Below are positions 1 to 6,463 of a stretch of DNA of 17,391 nt, piece after piece. The stretch is from an uncultured Atopobiaceae bacterium (lineage in GTDB: Bacteria; Actinomycetota; Coriobacteriia; Coriobacteriales; Atopobiaceae). Each line of letters opens with the position of its first letter. The first letter of the stretch is position 1. A program made the translations under genes and the position numbers. The notes beneath the pieces are model-generated. The model was given only the letters and a program-made list of their open reading frames with translations, had not been told where the DNA came from and did no database searches. The stretch lies in NCBI GenBank assembly GCA_905235165.1, contig CAJOKK010000020.1, forward strand, positions 1 through 17,391, given 5' to 3'.

Positions 1-207
1 AGTTGGAGAAAAGACCCCTCGAAATTACAACTATGCGGCAGACCAGCCGGTAAGTTGGAGAAAAGACCCCTCGAAATTACAACTATGCGGCAGACCAGCC
101 GGTAAGTTGGAGAAAGGGCCCCTCGAAATTACAACTATGCGGCACTGCTGCCGGTAAGTTGGAGAAATGGCCCCTCGTTATTACAACTTTGCGGCAGGGG
201 AGCGGCG
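1..207. repeat. Four tandem copies of a 52-bp repeat
   Basis: Units run 1-52, 53-104, 105-156 and 157-207. Units 1 and 2 are identical; unit 3 differs in the middle and near its end; unit 4 is more diverged and one base shorter; a decayed start of a fifth unit (agttgcagaagc) begins at 208. Each unit starts AGTTGGAGAAA and carries ATTACAACT about 25 bases in, so AGTTG and CAACT form a short inverted pair 22 bases apart within every unit. The array may begin before the window. It is not a CRISPR array, since there are no spacers. As 52 is not a multiple of three and TAA or stop codons recur, a coding role is unlikely. Function unknown; it may be a dispersed intergenic repeat or a set of protein-binding sites. 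Confidence 0.9.
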
Positions 208-295
208 AGTTGCAGAAGCAAAACGGCTTTACCTCGCCATCCGGCGACAAAACCGGAGCCGCATCGCCCGGCTCGCCACGCCTCCTCTTGCGATG
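208..295. other. Intergenic stretch with a GC hairpin
   Basis: No gene seen between the repeat array and ackA. The clearest structure is a perfect 6-bp hairpin GAGCCG (256-261) / CGGCTC (269-274) with a 7-base loop, followed by a pyrimidine-rich run (cctcctcttg) rather than a T tract. It could end transcription arriving from the left, but this is weak. Confidence 0.35.
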
Positions 296-359
296 AAACC
301 GTATGCTTTGTCCATCTGACCTTCTTGGGGGCCGTGTGGTTCTATTATGTATACGGTTT
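296..359 (+). promoter_or_regulatory. Long-range inverted repeat in the ackA control region
   Basis: AAACCGTAT at 296-304 is exactly complementary to ATACGGTTT at 351-359, and the match extends inward by a G-T wobble and a C-G pair. The arms are 46 bases apart. The right arm overlaps the most promoter-like sequence ahead of ackA (TATTAT at 343-348; no convincing -35) and ends 25 bases before the ATG. It could be a pair of operator sites for one regulator or the closing stem of a leader RNA. Which one depends on where transcription starts, which the sequence does not show. Confidence 0.5.
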
Positions 360-384
360 AGATAACCTTTTCGAGAGGAGACGT

Positions 385-1557
385 ATGAACGTCCTGGTCA
401 TCAATGCGGGTAGCTCTTCGCTCAAGTTCCAGCTGCTCGACGTGGACACCGCTGAGGTCTACGCAAAGGGTAACTGCGAGCGCATCGGCATCGAGGGCGC
501 CTTCGTTGGCTACGAGTCCGTCGCGGTTGAGGGCAAGCAGAAGATCGAGGCTCCGCTGCCCGACCACAAGACCGCTATGAAGCATGTCATCGACATCATT
601 AACGCCACGGGCCAGGACTTCATCGGCATTGGCCACCGCGTCGTTCAGGGTGGTTGGTACTTCCCCGAGTCCAAGGTCGTCACCGACGAGACCCTGGGCT
701 GGGTCCGCGAGGTTGCCCCGCTCGCTCCGCTTCACAACTATGCCGAGGCGGACGCCATTGAGGTCTGCCGCGAGCTCTTCCCCGACAAGGGCAACGTCAT
801 CGTCGCCGACACCTCCTTCCACTACAACATGCCCGAGAAGGCCTGGCGCTACGCCCTTCCGCGCGACGTCGTGGACAAGCTGCACATCCGTAAGTACGGC
901 GCTCACGGTACCAGCCACCGCTACATCTGGCGTGCTGCCAAGCAGTTCGTGGGTGACGATATGCACAAGCTCGTGAGCTGCCACCTCGGCTCCGGTGCCT
1001 CGCTCTCCGCCATCCAGGACGGCCACGACATGGACACCACCATGGGCCTCACCCCGCTCGACGGCCTCATCATGGGCACGCGCTGCGGCACCATCGACCC
1101 TGCCACCGTGTGCTACCTGCACCGCGAGGGCGGCTACAGCGTCGACGAGATCGACACCATGATGAACAAGCAGTCCGGCCTGCTCGCGCTCTCCGGCATC
1201 AGCTCCGACTCGCGCGACATCGAGGAGGGTGCCGCCAAGGGTGACGCCAACTGCCAGATGGCCTTCGACATGTTCTACTATCGCACCGGCCAGCTCATCA
1301 TGGAGATGGCCCAGTCTATGCACGGCTTTGACACCATGGCCTTCTCTGCTGGCATCGGCGAGAACTCCGCTACCATGCGCCTGGGCGTCGCCAAGGAGCT
1401 CGAGTGGATGGGCGTCAAGATCGACGAGGAGAAGAACGCTATCCGTTCCGGCGAGGTCCGCGAGATCTCCACGCCCGACTCGAAGATCCGCGTGCTTGTC
1501 GTTCCGACCAACGAGGAGCTCATGATCGCCCTCGACGTCAAGGACCTACTCGGCTAA
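385..1557 (+). CDS. ackA: Acetate kinase
   Basis: Makes ATP and acetate from acetyl phosphate and ADP, the last step of acetate fermentation; cytosolic homodimer of the ASKHA fold. The 390-residue protein has the usual length and all expected landmarks: the N-terminal NAGSSSLKFQ motif with Asn7, GHRVVQGG near 83-90 (Arg85), Asp142 in ADTSFHYNMP, KYGAHGTSH with His174 and His178, HLGSGAS near 200, GTRCGTIDPAT with Arg233, and the nucleotide-binding GIGEN near 323-327. The ATG at 385 is chosen because AGAGGAG lies 5 bases upstream and the protein then starts MNVLVINAGSSS like other family members; an upstream in-frame TTG at 325 has no such support. Phosphotransacetylase is not in the window; it could lie elsewhere. 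Monocistronic here, ending at the terminator at 1586. Confidence 0.98.
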   Translation: MNVLVINAGSSSLKFQLLDVDTAEVYAKGNCERIGIEGAFVGYESVAVEGKQKIEAPLPDHKTAMKHVIDIINATGQDFIGIGHRVVQGGWYFPESKVVTDETLGWVREVAPLAPLHNYAEADAIEVCRELFPDKGNVIVADTSFHYNMPEKAWRYALPRDVVDKLHIRKYGAHGTSHRYIWRAAKQFVGDDMHKLVSCHLGSGASLSAIQDGHDMDTTMGLTPLDGLIMGTRCGTIDPATVCYLHREGGYSVDEIDTMMNKQSGLLALSGISSDSRDIEEGAAKGDANCQMAFDMFYYRTGQLIMEMAQSMHGFDTMAFSAGIGENSATMRLGVAKELEWMGVKIDEEKNAIRSGEVREISTPDSKIRVLVVPTNEELMIALDVKDLLG

Positions 1558-1585
1558 AGCCGCGTTCTCTTTGATTGATACAAGC

Positions 1586-1622
1586 AAGGCCGCCTCGAGC
1601 GCATGCCCGAGGCGGCCTTTTT
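1586..1622 (+). terminator. Intrinsic terminator of ackA
   Basis: Perfect 12-bp stem (AAGGCCGCCTCG at 1586-1597, complement at 1608-1619) with a 10-base loop and a run of five Ts. The segment from the ackA stop codon through this hairpin is repeated after the PTS gene at 5412-5476. On the minus strand there is no good T tract, so it mainly serves ackA. Confidence 0.93.
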
Positions 1623-1707
1623 ATTGCTCGAGTTACTTGGCTGGCCCTTCTTCTGCAAGCCTTATCCTGCGTTAAAGTGCAGAGCTGCCTGCAACAAGGG
1701 GTAGGTC

Positions 1708-2430
1708 TCAGTGGGTGCTGACCACGAAGAACTCGTAGTCGCTGGTGTGGCGTGTGGTGGAATACTCGAAGGGGGTCCCATCGTCTAGGTAACCCACCTG
1801 ACGGACCTCGAGGAGGGGCTGGTTCGCCTTGAGCTTGAGCCAGGAGAGCTCGTCCTCGGTGGGCATCACGGCACGAAGGACCCGATGGGCACTGTCGATC
1901 TTGAGGCCGAGGTCTTGTTCCAAGTGGTGATAGATGGACCCATAGAGGTGCTCCTCGAGAAGGCCCGGCACAAGCTTGAGCGGCATATAGGTGTATTCGA
2001 CATTGCGCGGGACCCCGTCGGCCAGGCGCACGCGGCAGATGTCGTAGACAAACTCCTCGGTGCGGATACCAAGGGCCTCGGCGACCGCCTCGCTCGGATG
2101 CACGATCGAGAACCCATGAACCTCGCTCGTCACCTTCGCGTCCGTCCCTGCGTTCTCGGCAATAAATCCCGTCATCTGGCCCGACGTGCTCAAGGATTGG
2201 TCGAGGCCACGGCCCAGCGAGGAAGCGCTCTTCACGTAGATGCCCGATCCACGCCGGCGGGCGACGAGTCCCAACTGCTCAAGCTCGTCCATAGCCTTCT
2301 TGACGGTGGTATTGCTCACGTGATAGATCTCGCACAGCTCTGGCGTGGTGGGCAGACGGCTTCCCGCCTCATAGGTCCCATCCTCCATGGCGCGCCGCAG
2401 CGTCTGTGCCAGCTCGTGGTACTTGCTCAT
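1708..2430 (-). CDS. GntR-family (HutC/UTRA) regulator of the beta-glucoside genes
   Basis: DNA-binding repressor (or activator) of 240 residues. Residues 1-68 form a GntR winged helix: KYHELAQTLRRAMEDG, then SRLPTTPELCEIYHVSNTTV and the wing RRRGSGIYV. From about 80 to the end is a UTRA effector-binding domain with the usual closing pattern PLLEVRQVGYLDDGTPFEYS. Three in-frame ATGs occur. The third, at 2430, is preferred because AGGAG lies 7 bases upstream, whereas a perfect TATAAT overlaps the first ATG at 2457, which would put that codon upstream of the transcript start. It is divergent from the 6-phospho-beta-glucosidase and PTS genes, so it very probably controls them with a sugar phosphate as effector. 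The effector is inferred, not visible. Confidence 0.93.
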   Translation of the reverse strand: MSKYHELAQTLRRAMEDGTYEAGSRLPTTPELCEIYHVSNTTVKKAMDELEQLGLVARRRGSGIYVKSASSLGRGLDQSLSTSGQMTGFIAENAGTDAKVTSEVHGFSIVHPSEAVAEALGIRTEEFVYDICRVRLADGVPRNVEYTYMPLKLVPGLLEEHLYGSIYHHLEQDLGLKIDSAHRVLRAVMPTEDELSWLKLKANQPLLEVRQVGYLDDGTPFEYSTTRHTSDYEFFVVSTH

Positions 2431-2455
2431 CGACATGCTCCTCTCGCTTGTCGCC

Positions 2456-2461
2456 ATTATA
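2456..2461 (-). promoter_or_regulatory. Probable -10 box of the GntR regulator gene
   Basis: The minus strand reads TATAAT exactly. No good -35 is found 16-18 bases upstream (GGTACG-like). A start about 7 bases downstream would give a leader of roughly 20 bases holding the AGGAG ribosome site of the start at 2430. Confidence 0.5.
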
Positions 2462-2529
2462 GGCCGTCGTCACCCTCACGTACCTTATGCACCCCATAAC
2501 AAACCCTCCTAATTATTTACGAAAAGGGC

Positions 2530-2560
2530 TTGCAAAACAAATTAGAAGCGCTTAATCTAA
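2530..2560 (+). promoter_or_regulatory. Promoter and probable operator of the bgl-PTS operon
   Basis: TTGCAA (2530-2535) and TAATCT (2553-2558) are separated by 17 bases, a standard promoter spacing. Lying over the spacer and -10 box is the dyad TTAGA (2542-2546), nine bases, TCTAA (2556-2560); nested in it, slightly off centre, is the 8-bp palindrome AAGCGCTT (2546-2553), which resembles the core of LacI/CcpA-type sites. Binding here would block RNA polymerase. The adjacent GntR/UTRA protein is the obvious candidate, with a LacI-type protein as a possible second regulator; neither is shown. Confidence 0.5.
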
Positions 2561-2597
2561 CAACCAGAAGCATGAACTGCGTTTTGAGAGGAACACC

Positions 2598-4007
2598 ATG
2601 AGCACGATGCAAGCAACACTTCCCGACGATTTCTTCTTCGGCGCGGCCCTCTCTGGCCCGCAGACCGAGGGAGCTTGGCAATCGGGTGGCAAGCTGGAGA
2701 ACCTGTGGGACCGCTGGTCCAACCTGGACCTTTCGGCCTTCCACAACCGCGTGGGTTCCTACGCCGGCAACGATATGACCCGCAAGGCCGCTGAGGACTT
2801 CGAGACCTTCGCCTCGCTGGGCTTCAGTTCCGCTCGTACCTCCATCCAGTGGTCGCGCCTCATGGACGCCAACGGCAAGGTCAATCCCGAGGGAGCAGCC
2901 TACTATCACCGCCTCTTCGCAGCTGCCCGTGAGGCCGGTGTCGAGCCCTTCGTCAACCTCTACCACTTCGATCTTCCCGCCTATCTCTTTGACCGGGGCG
3001 GCTGGGAGAGCCGAGAGGTGGTCGAGGCCTACGCCGCCTACGCCACGGCAGCCTTTACGGAGTTCGGAAGTGAGATTGAGCACTGGTTTACCTTCAACGA
3101 GCCCATCGTGGAGCCCGAGATGCGCTATGAGCACGGCGCGTGGTACCCCTTCCTCACGGACTTCGCCCGTGCCCGCACGGTCCAGTACGGCATCTCGCTC
3201 GCCCATGCCCTTGCGGTCAACAGCTTCCGTGACCTCCAGGCACGAGGCGTCGTTCGTCCTGATGCCCAAATCGGCCTCATCAACTGCTTCACGCCTCCCT
3301 ACACGAAGGAGAACCCCAGTCCGGCTGACCTAGAGGCTGTCCGTATGACCGACGGTCTTTGCAATCGCTGGTGGCTGGACCTGGTGACCAAGGGAACGCT
3401 TCCCCAAGATGTTATCGACACCCTGGCTGAGCGCGGGGTTGAGCTGCCGACTCGCCCGGGTGATGCCGAGATCTTGGCCCAGGGCAAGGTTGACTGGCTG
3501 GGATTCAACTACTACCATCCCGCCCGCGTGCAGGCCCCCGAGCATGGCACCGACGAGCACGGCAACCCTGTCTTCGCCCGTGAGTACGTCTGGCCCGACG
3601 CCGTGATGAACGAGTCGAGGGGCTGGGAGATCTATCCTAAGGGCATCTACGACTTCGCCAAGACCATGCAGCGCGACTATCCCGACCTCGAGTGGTTCGT
3701 CTCCGAGAACGGCATTGGCATTGAGGAGGACCGCGCCGAGCGTGACGATGCGGGTCGCATCATGGACGCCTCCTACCGCGTGCCCTTCGTCCGTGACCAC
3801 CTGCGCTGGATCGCGCAGGCCATCGAGGAAGGAGCCAAGTGCCGCGGCTACCACTACTGGGGTGCCATCGACTGCTGGAGCTGGAACAACGCCTACAAGA
3901 ACCGCTACGGCTTCGTCGAGGTCGACTTGGCTCACGACTACCGTCGCCTGCCCAAGCAGTCGTCCGACTGGATTCGTCAGGTGGCGAAGACCCACATCGT
4001 GGACTAG
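2598..4007 (+). CDS. bglA: 6-phospho-beta-glucosidase, glycoside hydrolase family 1
   Basis: Cytosolic retaining glycosidase that splits a phosphorylated beta-glucoside (for example cellobiose 6-phosphate) into glucose 6-phosphate and the second sugar or aglycone. It is a full-length 469-residue GH1 barrel. The acid/base Glu168 is in TFNEP and the nucleophile Glu370 in VSENG; other GH1 marks are FFFGAALSGPQTEGAW near 12-27 and YHYWGAIDCWSW near 418-429. In the loop that binds the 6-phosphate in LacG/BglA enzymes (Ser428, Lys435, Tyr437), this protein has Ser428 and Tyr437 but Asn435, with Lys434 next to it. The start has AGAGG 7 bases upstream. It is first in an operon with the PTS permease, which supports a phosphorylated substrate. 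Exact glucoside preference cannot be read off. Confidence 0.95.
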   Translation: MSTMQATLPDDFFFGAALSGPQTEGAWQSGGKLENLWDRWSNLDLSAFHNRVGSYAGNDMTRKAAEDFETFASLGFSSARTSIQWSRLMDANGKVNPEGAAYYHRLFAAAREAGVEPFVNLYHFDLPAYLFDRGGWESREVVEAYAAYATAAFTEFGSEIEHWFTFNEPIVEPEMRYEHGAWYPFLTDFARARTVQYGISLAHALAVNSFRDLQARGVVRPDAQIGLINCFTPPYTKENPSPADLEAVRMTDGLCNRWWLDLVTKGTLPQDVIDTLAERGVELPTRPGDAEILAQGKVDWLGFNYYHPARVQAPEHGTDEHGNPVFAREYVWPDAVMNESRGWEIYPKGIYDFAKTMQRDYPDLEWFVSENGIGIEEDRAERDDAGRIMDASYRVPFVRDHLRWIAQAIEEGAKCRGYHYWGAIDCWSWNNAYKNRYGFVEVDLAHDYRRLPKQSSDWIRQVAKTHIVD

Positions 4008-4013
4008 TGCGTT

Positions 4014-4043
4014 GCTGCCGGGCCCTCTCCACGCCCCGGCAGC
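4014..4043 (+). other. Intercistronic hairpin between bglA and celB
   Basis: A 9-bp perfect stem, GCTGCCGGG (4014-4022) with CCCGGCAGC (4035-4043), and a 12-base loop. No T tract follows, so it is not a normal terminator. Its position just after the bglA stop suggests an RNA processing or stability element that sets different amounts of enzyme and permease; this role is inferred. Confidence 0.7.
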
Positions 4044-4082
4044 CGCGTCTCGGTCATAGAGTTCAAGAAAGGATTCCAGCAC

Positions 4083-5414
4083 ATGGCACTAGAAGCAACT
4101 TCAGGATCACGCACCTTCCTCGACAAGTTCGCCGAGATCTCCGGCAGGATCGGCTCGGAGGTCCACCTCAGGTCGCTGCGCGATGCCTTCGCGACCATCA
4201 TGCCCCTCTACATCCTCGCGGGCATCGCCGTCCTCATCAACAACGTGGTCTTTCCCCTGTTCCTCGCAGACCAGGCTCTGGCCAACGCCCAGTATTGGGG
4301 CAACGCCCTCACCATGGGCACCCTCAATGTCTCCGCCATCCTCCTGGCCGGCGTGGTGGGCTATTGCCACGCCCATAACATGTGCTACGACCGTGACATC
4401 GCCTGCGTGGTCATGGCCATCTCTGCCTTCTTCGTCACCATGCCCCAAAGCGTCGAGGTCGTGATCGACGACGTGACCGGCATGGCCTCGGGCGTCTTCT
4501 CCACGGCAAACACCGGAACGGGCGGCCTCTTCTGCGCCATCATCATCGGCCTTCTGGCCACCACCCTCTTCATCAGGCTCTCCAAGGTCGAGAAGCTCAA
4601 GATCAACCTGGGTGACGGTGTGCCGCCCGCAGTCGCCGGCTCCTTCAACGTCATGATCCCCATGCTCCTTACCCTTTCCTTCTTCGGCCTCCTGTCCGCC
4701 GTGCTCTTCGTTGGCTTCAACACCGACCTCGCCACCCTCATCAAGACCTTCGTGCAGGCGCCCCTGCAGTCCCTCAACTCCAATATCTGGGGCGTCGTTG
4801 TCATCTACACCTTCGCCAACCTTCTCTTCTGCCTGGGCATCCACCAGTCCGCCATCTCCGGCGTGCTCGCCGAGCCCATGCTCACCATCCTCATCACCGA
4901 CAACATGGCGGCCTATGCCGCCGGTGGCTTTGCCGCCATTCAGCCCGACCACTACATGAACATGCAGATCGTGAACACCTTCGGTCTCATCGGCGGCTCC
5001 GGCTGCACGCTCTGCCTGCTCATCGCCACCTTCCTCTTCTCCAAGAACAAGACCTCCCGCACCGTCGCCTCCCTGGCCTTGGGCCCCGGCATCTTCAACA
5101 TCAATGAGCCGGTCATCTACGGCTATCCCATCGTGTACAACCTTCCCCTCATGGTTCCGTTCGTACTCGTGCCCGACCTGTTCATGATCATCACCTACTT
5201 CGCCACCACTGCCGGCCTCATCAATCCCTGCGTGGTCATGGTCCCCTGGACGACTCCGGTGTTCGTGAGCGGCTTCCTCGCCACCGCCGGCGACTTCCGC
5301 GCCGTGATTCTGCAGGTCATCCTCGTGGTGCTTGGCGTTGCCATCTACCTGCCCTTCATGAAGGTCCATGAGCGCGTCCAGGCGCAGCAGGCGCTCGAGG
5401 AGGAGACTGCCTAA
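4083..5414 (+). CDS. celB: PTS cellobiose/beta-glucoside EIIC permease (Lac family)
   Basis: Membrane component of a phosphotransferase system that carries a beta-linked disaccharide inward while it is phosphorylated. The 443-residue protein has about ten hydrophobic segments and the family signature GDGVPPAVAGSFNVMIP near 177-193. His254 (GIHQSA) and Glu342 (GIFNINEPVIYGYP) match the sugar-binding His and catalytic-site Glu known from ChbC. The ATG has AAAGGA about 9 bases upstream. It lies 75 bases after bglA on the same strand, so the two are probably cotranscribed. It contains no EIIA or EIIB domain, and none is encoded in the window, so it must borrow these from a locus elsewhere. Cellobiose is the likely substrate, but chitobiose or other beta-glucosides are possible. 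Confidence 0.94.
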   Translation: MALEATSGSRTFLDKFAEISGRIGSEVHLRSLRDAFATIMPLYILAGIAVLINNVVFPLFLADQALANAQYWGNALTMGTLNVSAILLAGVVGYCHAHNMCYDRDIACVVMAISAFFVTMPQSVEVVIDDVTGMASGVFSTANTGTGGLFCAIIIGLLATTLFIRLSKVEKLKINLGDGVPPAVAGSFNVMIPMLLTLSFFGLLSAVLFVGFNTDLATLIKTFVQAPLQSLNSNIWGVVVIYTFANLLFCLGIHQSAISGVLAEPMLTILITDNMAAYAAGGFAAIQPDHYMNMQIVNTFGLIGGSGCTLCLLIATFLFSKNKTSRTVASLALGPGIFNINEPVIYGYPIVYNLPLMVPFVLVPDLFMIITYFATTAGLINPCVVMVPWTTPVFVSGFLATAGDFRAVILQVILVVLGVAIYLPFMKVHERVQAQQALEEETA

Positions 5415-5440
5415 GCCACGGTCTCTTTGATCAACATGAG

Positions 5441-5476
5441 AAGGCCGCCCCGAGCGTCTGCCCGAGGCGGCCTTTT
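5441..5476 (+). terminator. Intrinsic terminator of the bgl-PTS operon
   Basis: A 12-bp stem (5441-5452 with 5463-5474) with one C-A mismatch (5450/5465), a 10-base loop and four Ts. Stem, loop and the sequence back to the stop codon are about three-quarters identical to the ackA terminator region. Confidence 0.92.
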
Positions 5477-5503
5477 CCTTTGCGATGGGTTTGAGCTCGT
5501 GCC

Positions 5504-6382
5504 CTACAGCGGTTTCATGCGGAAGGCGTAGACGGCCTGCTCACCGGGGTCAAGGAAGTCCATGCCCTGCTTGTGCTCGAAGACGTCGTCCTCGTCGGTG
5601 CGCGTGGCGGTGCCGCGCCAAGGCTCGAGGGCGACGAAGGGTGCGTTCGGCGCGCTCCAGATGCCGATGAAGTCAAAGCCGGGGAAGTCCACCTGGATGC
5701 CGTGGCCCGAGGGACCCACGAGCTTGATCGTGCGGCCCGGCACGTCCTGCAAGGTGATGGCGTCGTTGGCAAAGAGCTCGTGGCTGATCGGCAGCTCGCT
5801 CGCCTCGTCGATCACCTTCGTGGCTGTGGCGTAGTCCATGAGGCCCGTGGTCGCGTCGATGGTGGGGGAGGAGCAGCTCCAGGTGCGCTCGAAGACGAGG
5901 CGATAGTCCGAGAAGTCCTCCGCCTCGCAGCCGGGGGCCGGGACGTTGAAGGCGGGGTGCCCGCCCACGGCGAAGGGCAGGGTCACCTCTCCGGTGTTGG
6001 TGACGGCAAACTCCTGCTCAAGCGTGCCGTCGACGATGCGATAGGTCATGTTGAGCTGGAAGTCATAGGGAAAGACCGCGCGCGTCTCGTCCGTGGAGAC
6101 GAGCTGGTAGGTCACGCTGTCCTCAAGCGCCTCTACGATCTCGTGCTCGTAGGTGCGGGCCAGGCCGTGACGGGCCAGGCGCACCTCTCCCTGCTCGCTG
6201 GTGGCGAAGTCGTTGCGCAGGGTACCCACGATGGGGAAGAGCACCGGCGCACAGCGAGGCCAAAAGGCCGGGTCGCGCTGCCAGAGGTATTCGGCACCGT
6301 CGAGCTTGAGGTTCATGAGCTGCGCTCCGGCGGAGTCAATCGTAGCCTCCAAGTGTCCATTTGATATGGTGGTCAGTGCCAT
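5504..6382 (-). CDS. Aldose 1-epimerase family protein (galactose mutarotase-like, LacX type)
   Basis: Predicted to interconvert alpha and beta anomers of a sugar or sugar phosphate, keeping newly released sugars usable by kinases; cytosolic. The 292-residue beta-sandwich protein has the expected catalytic-site motifs: His72 in ARHG, GGHPAFNVP with His142, and the likely general-base Glu253 in VALEPWRG. The start at 6382 has AGAGGAA 6 bases upstream and gives the usual short N-terminus (MALTTISNGHLEATI); in-frame sequence further upstream looks non-coding. It is convergent with the PTS operon, from which it is separated by a terminator, so it is a separate transcript though it could act on sugars from that pathway. 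Substrate is not determinable. Confidence 0.92.
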   Translation of the reverse strand: MALTTISNGHLEATIDSAGAQLMNLKLDGAEYLWQRDPAFWPRCAPVLFPIVGTLRNDFATSEQGEVRLARHGLARTYEHEIVEALEDSVTYQLVSTDETRAVFPYDFQLNMTYRIVDGTLEQEFAVTNTGEVTLPFAVGGHPAFNVPAPGCEAEDFSDYRLVFERTWSCSSPTIDATTGLMDYATATKVIDEASELPISHELFANDAITLQDVPGRTIKLVGPSGHGIQVDFPGFDFIGIWSAPNAPFVALEPWRGTATRTDEDDVFEHKQGMDFLDPGEQAVYAFRMKPL

Positions 6383-6463
6383 ATGGGTTCCTCTCGTTCG
6401 GGGTTTACGGTGCCTTACGCTATCATGTGGGCGACAGAGCAAACCATGAGGAGGGCGCTTATC

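Noticed and set aside
1..156. Short coding gene across the 52-bp repeats
   Set aside because: The unit length shifts the frame each time, frames run into TAA at unit junctions, and no ribosome site and start codon pair is present.
1..207. CRISPR array
   Set aside because: Repeats are directly adjacent with no spacers and differ by gradual divergence.
249..262. Similarity of GACAAAACCGGAGCCG at the left edge to GACAAAACGGAGCGG near 17157
   Set aside because: About 15 bases with gaps in GC-rich DNA; neighbouring sequence does not match, so chance is likely.
325..384. Upstream TTG start for acetate kinase
   Set aside because: It adds 20 residues not found in the family and lacks a ribosome site, while the ATG at 385 has a clear one.
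4107..5369. 420-codon minus-strand frame opposite the PTS gene
   Set aside because: Its Gly/Asp/Glu/His-rich translation is the antisense of a hydrophobic membrane protein, not a real product.
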